Of a stretch of 64,000 nucleotides of DNA, positions 61,104-64,000 are shown piece by piece (position 1 is the stretch's first letter; the number at the start of each line of letters is the position of its first letter). Below the pieces are notes generated by a model. The model ran no database searches. It saw nothing but the letters and a program-made list of their open reading frames with translations, and was not told the origin of the DNA. Origin of the DNA: Helianthus annuus (Eukaryota > Streptophyta > Magnoliopsida > Asterales > Asteraceae); the NCBI RefSeq assembly GCF_002127325.2, contig NC_035443.2, positions 33,469,930 to 33,533,929 of the forward strand, written 5' to 3'. The position numbers and the translations under genes were made by a program.

Positions 61104-61107
<4 letters not shown>
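60805..61107. mobile_element. TA-flanked element with GCATGTT arrays
   Basis: Imperfect inverted ends (GTATAACGTACAATTAGGGC and complement of CCATTGTACGTTAACCTAACCC) and several direct copies of ATTTCGCATGTTGGT or AAATCGCATGTTGG in the middle. Related to 62321-62579. No coding. Confidence 0.75.
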
Positions 61108-61169
<62 letters not shown>

Positions 61170-61463
61170 ATTAGGTTCATTTGTGAACAAATTCTTGAGA
61201 GTGAACTAATCTTGGACCTAGATAATTTTTTAGATTAAAAGGGTAAGATTGACATTAGCCAAGTAATTTTAATTAAAATCTCTTAATTTTCTCATCTCTT
61301 AACTCTCTCTCTCTCTCTCATTTTTAATTATTTCTCTATTATTTTAATTATAAGAAATTGAAGAGCTGATGTTTTTTTAAATAAACTGTTATGTTCTTTT
61401 TAAAATTAAATATTAAATCTAATTAAATTATGTTTATAACATATGTGAATACAGGTCACTGTA

Positions 61464-61660
61464 GGGGGGGGGGGGGGCGGGTTAGTGCACGGACCTCCCA
61501 GCCGCCGGAGTATTTCAACTCACGCAAGCTAGCTCAGCCCCATAGCTGCCTGGCGGTGATTATCCCACCCGGAATTCAATACTTGGGGTTGCCAAGGCTC
61601 GAACCCAGGGCTCTACTGAAAGAAGGGATGAGGCTGGCCAACTGGGACACCCCAGTTGGT
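61464..61660 (-). mobile_element. tRNA-derived SINE
   Basis: A 197-bp minus-strand element flanked by perfect 18-bp target duplications TGAATACAGGTCACTGTA (61446-61463, 61661-61678). Near its 5' end TGTCCCAGTTGG fits the A box of RNA polymerase III promoters, and GGTTCGAGCC fits the B box about 35 bp on. The 3' end on the minus strand is a run of C (about 14) instead of the usual A or T tail. Confidence 0.85.
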
Positions 61661-61664
61661 TGAA

Positions 61665-61905
61665 TACAGGTCACTGTATATATAACTATATAGATAAGAC
61701 TTATACACTTGTTTATTATTACATCTTGTTTCCACAGGTCGGTATAAACTAGATTTATACACCTATGTATTATTCAAGTACATATGTGTATACAGGTCGG
61801 TATATACCAGACGTATACACCTGTGTATTATTCATGTACATAGTGTATACAGGTCGGTATATACTAGACTTATACATTTGTGTATTATTACATATTGTTT
61901 CCACT
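61665..61905. repeat. Tandem 60-65-bp units (ACAGGTCGGTATATAC)
   Basis: About four diverged units of TACAGGTCGGTATATACTAG, ACTTATACACCTGTGTATTA and a variable spacer. The SINE target duplication comes from the same unit. Confidence 0.75.
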
Positions 61906-62320
61906 ATGCATCTTTTCATCAACATTGATCTAACACATATATGTATAAAGAATGTAACTAAATATTTTTAATCGTGTTCTAAATGGAACAATATTTGATA
62001 ATGTTTATATTTTCCTAAATTATCAAATATTAAGTTAGGTAATTTGTGAGAGAAAAAAAATATAGAGAATGCAATTAAATATTCTTTTAATTAGAAAGAG
62101 AAATCAGGAGAGAGAAAAAAATTAATTAATTAAATGAAAAGAGAAAAATAAAATTATACCCTTGTGTCTATTAAAATACATGTAAGTTACAAAAGACAAT
62201 TACAATCTTGCCACTAAAGAAAATTTCTAGATTTACAAAATCAATGGTCAGGATAAGTTTATTTTGTTCATAAATACATCACTGTTCACTCATGAACCCT
62301 ACCATATATATATATATATA

Positions 62321-62578
62321 AAGTATATCGTACAATATGCCTTAAGGTACATTGCATACGCGATGAAAAATCCCACGTTATGTTTACCAAAAATGAAAAT
62401 CGCATGTTTAAAAAAACCTTGAAATCGCATGTACATAAAAAATAAGAAATCGCATGTTAAAAAATAAGAAATCGCATGTTAAAAAATAACTCCAAATCGC
62501 ATATTATAAATCAATTTCGCATGTTGATACTGAATCGTGTACGTAATGTACGTTAAAGGATTTTGTACATTAACCGGC

Positions 62579-62579
<1 letters not shown>
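62321..62579. mobile_element. TA-flanked element with AAATCGCATGTT arrays
   Basis: A relative of 60805-61107: start AAGTATATCGTACAATATGC, end complement GGCCGGTTAATGTACAAAAT, and four to six copies of AAATCGCATGTT or variants in the middle. Right neighbour is a (CT)n(TA)n tract. Confidence 0.7.
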
Positions 62580-62655
<76 letters not shown>

Positions 62656-62658
<3 letters not shown>

Positions 62659-63233
62659 AAATGATAAATCAAAAACCCATATGAGTTAAAGAAACCCAGA
62701 AAACTTCATCTCCACCATTAATCTCATGTGATCAATGGTTGATATTAAAAAGTGTAAAAAAAGTTACCTTTTCAAAGAATGTTACAATCTTTAAAATCTG
62801 ACAAAAATTGTAACAAGTTTACACTTTTCTCTCTCATCTCTCCTATCTCATCTAACACAAAAAGTGTGTCAACTGCATTGGTACATAAAAATCTTGTTGT
62901 AAAAAGATGTAACATGATTTTTTTACTCATATTAAGAACTTCGTAAGTTATAAGTTCTAAAATCCATACACATCATATAATCCAAAAAAATGCTACAAAA
63001 AGCAATAAAAAAGTGTTACGGGTGAGTTACAAAAAATGTGAACAGCTGAAAAAATGGAACACATTCTCTCTCCTCTCTCCACTATTACGAAAAGTGTGTC
63101 AGTGTCGAAAAATGTTACATGTGTCAGTAAAAATGCTGCAATGAGAAAGTGTAACACGTGGCAGCATGATGTCTATCTATTAGGTTTTCAAAGTTTTTGC
63201 AACTCACATGGGATTTCTCCCTATAATTCACCT
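62656..63233. mobile_element. TA-flanked element, copy 1 of 2
   Basis: Begins GGGAAATGATAAATCAAAAA and ends AATTCACCTC before (TA)n. Nearly the same layout as 63251-63802: TGTTAC-rich blocks (GTTACA, TGTAACA) and TTTTTGCAACTCACATGGGA near the right end. Inverted ends are only partial. No coding supported. Confidence 0.75.
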
Positions 63234-63250
63234 CTATATATGTATATATA

Positions 63251-63802
63251 GGGAAAGGATAAATCGAAAACCCACCTTAGTTAAAGAACCCAAAAAACTT
63301 CATCGCCACCATCCATCTCATTTGATCAATGGTGGAAATTTAAAAGGTAAAAATGTTACTTTTTCGGATTATTGTTATAGATTAACAAAAAGTGTAAAGT
63401 GTTACACTTTTCTCTCTCATCTGACACAAAAAATATGACAACTACATTGTAACATAAAATTCTTGTTGTAAAAAATGTAGCATGTTTTTACGCACAGTAT
63501 AAAATAAAAACTTCATAATTTAAATGTTTTAAAATCCATACACTTTATATAATCTAAAAAACTTCTGTCAAAACACAATAAAACTTTGTTACAGATGAGT
63601 TACAAAAAATGTGAACAACTGAAAAAATTTAATACATTATCTTTTCTCTCTCCACTGTTACGAAAATTGTGTCATGTCAGAAAATGTTGCAGGTGTCAGA
63701 AAATGTTGTATGTTGTGGCGAAAAAGTGTAACACGGGACTGTCTATCCAATAGGTTTTTAGAGTTTTTGCAACTCACATGGGATTTCTCCTTATAATTCA
63801 CC
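63251..63802. mobile_element. TA-flanked element, copy 2 of 2
   Basis: A diverged head-to-tail sister of 62656-63233, starting GGGAAAGGATAAATCGAAAA and ending TAATTCACC before (TA)n, separated from the first copy by a 17-bp TA-rich spacer. Confidence 0.75.
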
Positions 63803-63816
63803 TATATATATATATA

Positions 63817-64000
63817 GGGAAAAGTTAACATACAAAAGTCCTTATCCTACTTCACGTACGCGACGCGCTCAACCATCAGATCTGGGCAATAATCACGCAT
63901 GGGAGCCCTAATAACGCATGGGAGCAGTTTTTGGGTGATAATCACGCACGTTATAATGGTGAAAAAAATAATTACGCACGTTATAAATTCTGTCGCGTAT
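63817..64000. mobile_element. Left part of another TA-flanked element
   Basis: Starts GGGAAAAGTTAACATACAAA after (TA)n and runs off the window. It contains several copies of AATCACGCA/AATTACGCA words, again a family-specific short motif. Confidence 0.6.

Larger units (their letters stand above)
61168..62303. mobile_element. TA-flanked element hosting a SINE
   Basis: Ends GGATTAGGTTCATTTGTGAAC and complement GGTAGGGTTCATGAGTGAAC. The interior is AT-rich with a tandem 63-bp block (61665-61905) and a SINE. No protein-coding region. Confidence 0.75.

Noticed and set aside
61565..61625. B-box-containing stretch considered as a tRNA gene
   Set aside because: No cloverleaf can be formed and 18-bp duplications flank it; it is a SINE.

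Overview
This is a plant nuclear window made almost entirely of transposable elements (TEs). Evidence for a plant: introns with GT..AG borders, FAR1/MULE and Ulp1 TE genes, plant-type LTRs primed by tRNA-iMet, Helitrons, CACTA, PIF/Harbinger, a SINE and many (TA)n tracts. The TE-protein family at 44-48 kb and the LTR styles suggest Asteraceae, but that is inference. No intact ordinary host gene is visible; one exportin-7 (XPO7) fragment is present.

Layout. 1-2797: 5' end of a minus-strand LTR retrotransposon (leader, primer-binding site, LTR) cut by the window edge. 2798-17275: a tandem duplication of about 1.6 kb; the first copy carries an 11.2-kb Mutator-like element (MULE, 3503-14741) in its (TA)n tract, and the second copy is the empty site. 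The MULE encodes a nine-exon Ulp1-type cysteine protease gene (+) and a five-exon FAR1/MULE transposase gene (-), convergent, and is peppered with the perfect palindrome TGCACATGTGCA. 17276-23550: AT-rich DNA with internal duplications, an XPO7 fragment and a hairpin. 23551-33903: a solo LTR (5-bp TSD) interrupted by a young LARD-type LTR element (25444-33077, 5-bp TSD). 34185-50848: Helitron territory (three elements with both ends proposed, plus one 3' end only) hosting a PIF/Harbinger element with a SANT-like ORF, a giant A/T hairpin, a MULE-type element with 10-bp TSD, a 93-aa ORF, a disrupted TE gene, and a seven-unit array of Helitron-like hairpins. 51519-59123: a foldback element whose right arm is split by a 6.5-kb CACTA element (TSD TTT) with its own Ulp1 C-terminal relic, a Harbinger MITE, a palindromic MITE and a Helitron 3' end. 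59137-64000: a run of short elements each set between (TA)n tracts with GG..CC-type ends; one carries a SINE.

Main biological point: the MULE looks like the autonomous (or recently autonomous) member of a TA-microsatellite-targeting family. A 1.2-kb derivative (59137-60325) has the same two ends in inverted order and the same palindrome. The palindrome occurs 26 times by eye, only in these two elements, and ends at the 3' splice site of one intron in each of the two opposed genes.
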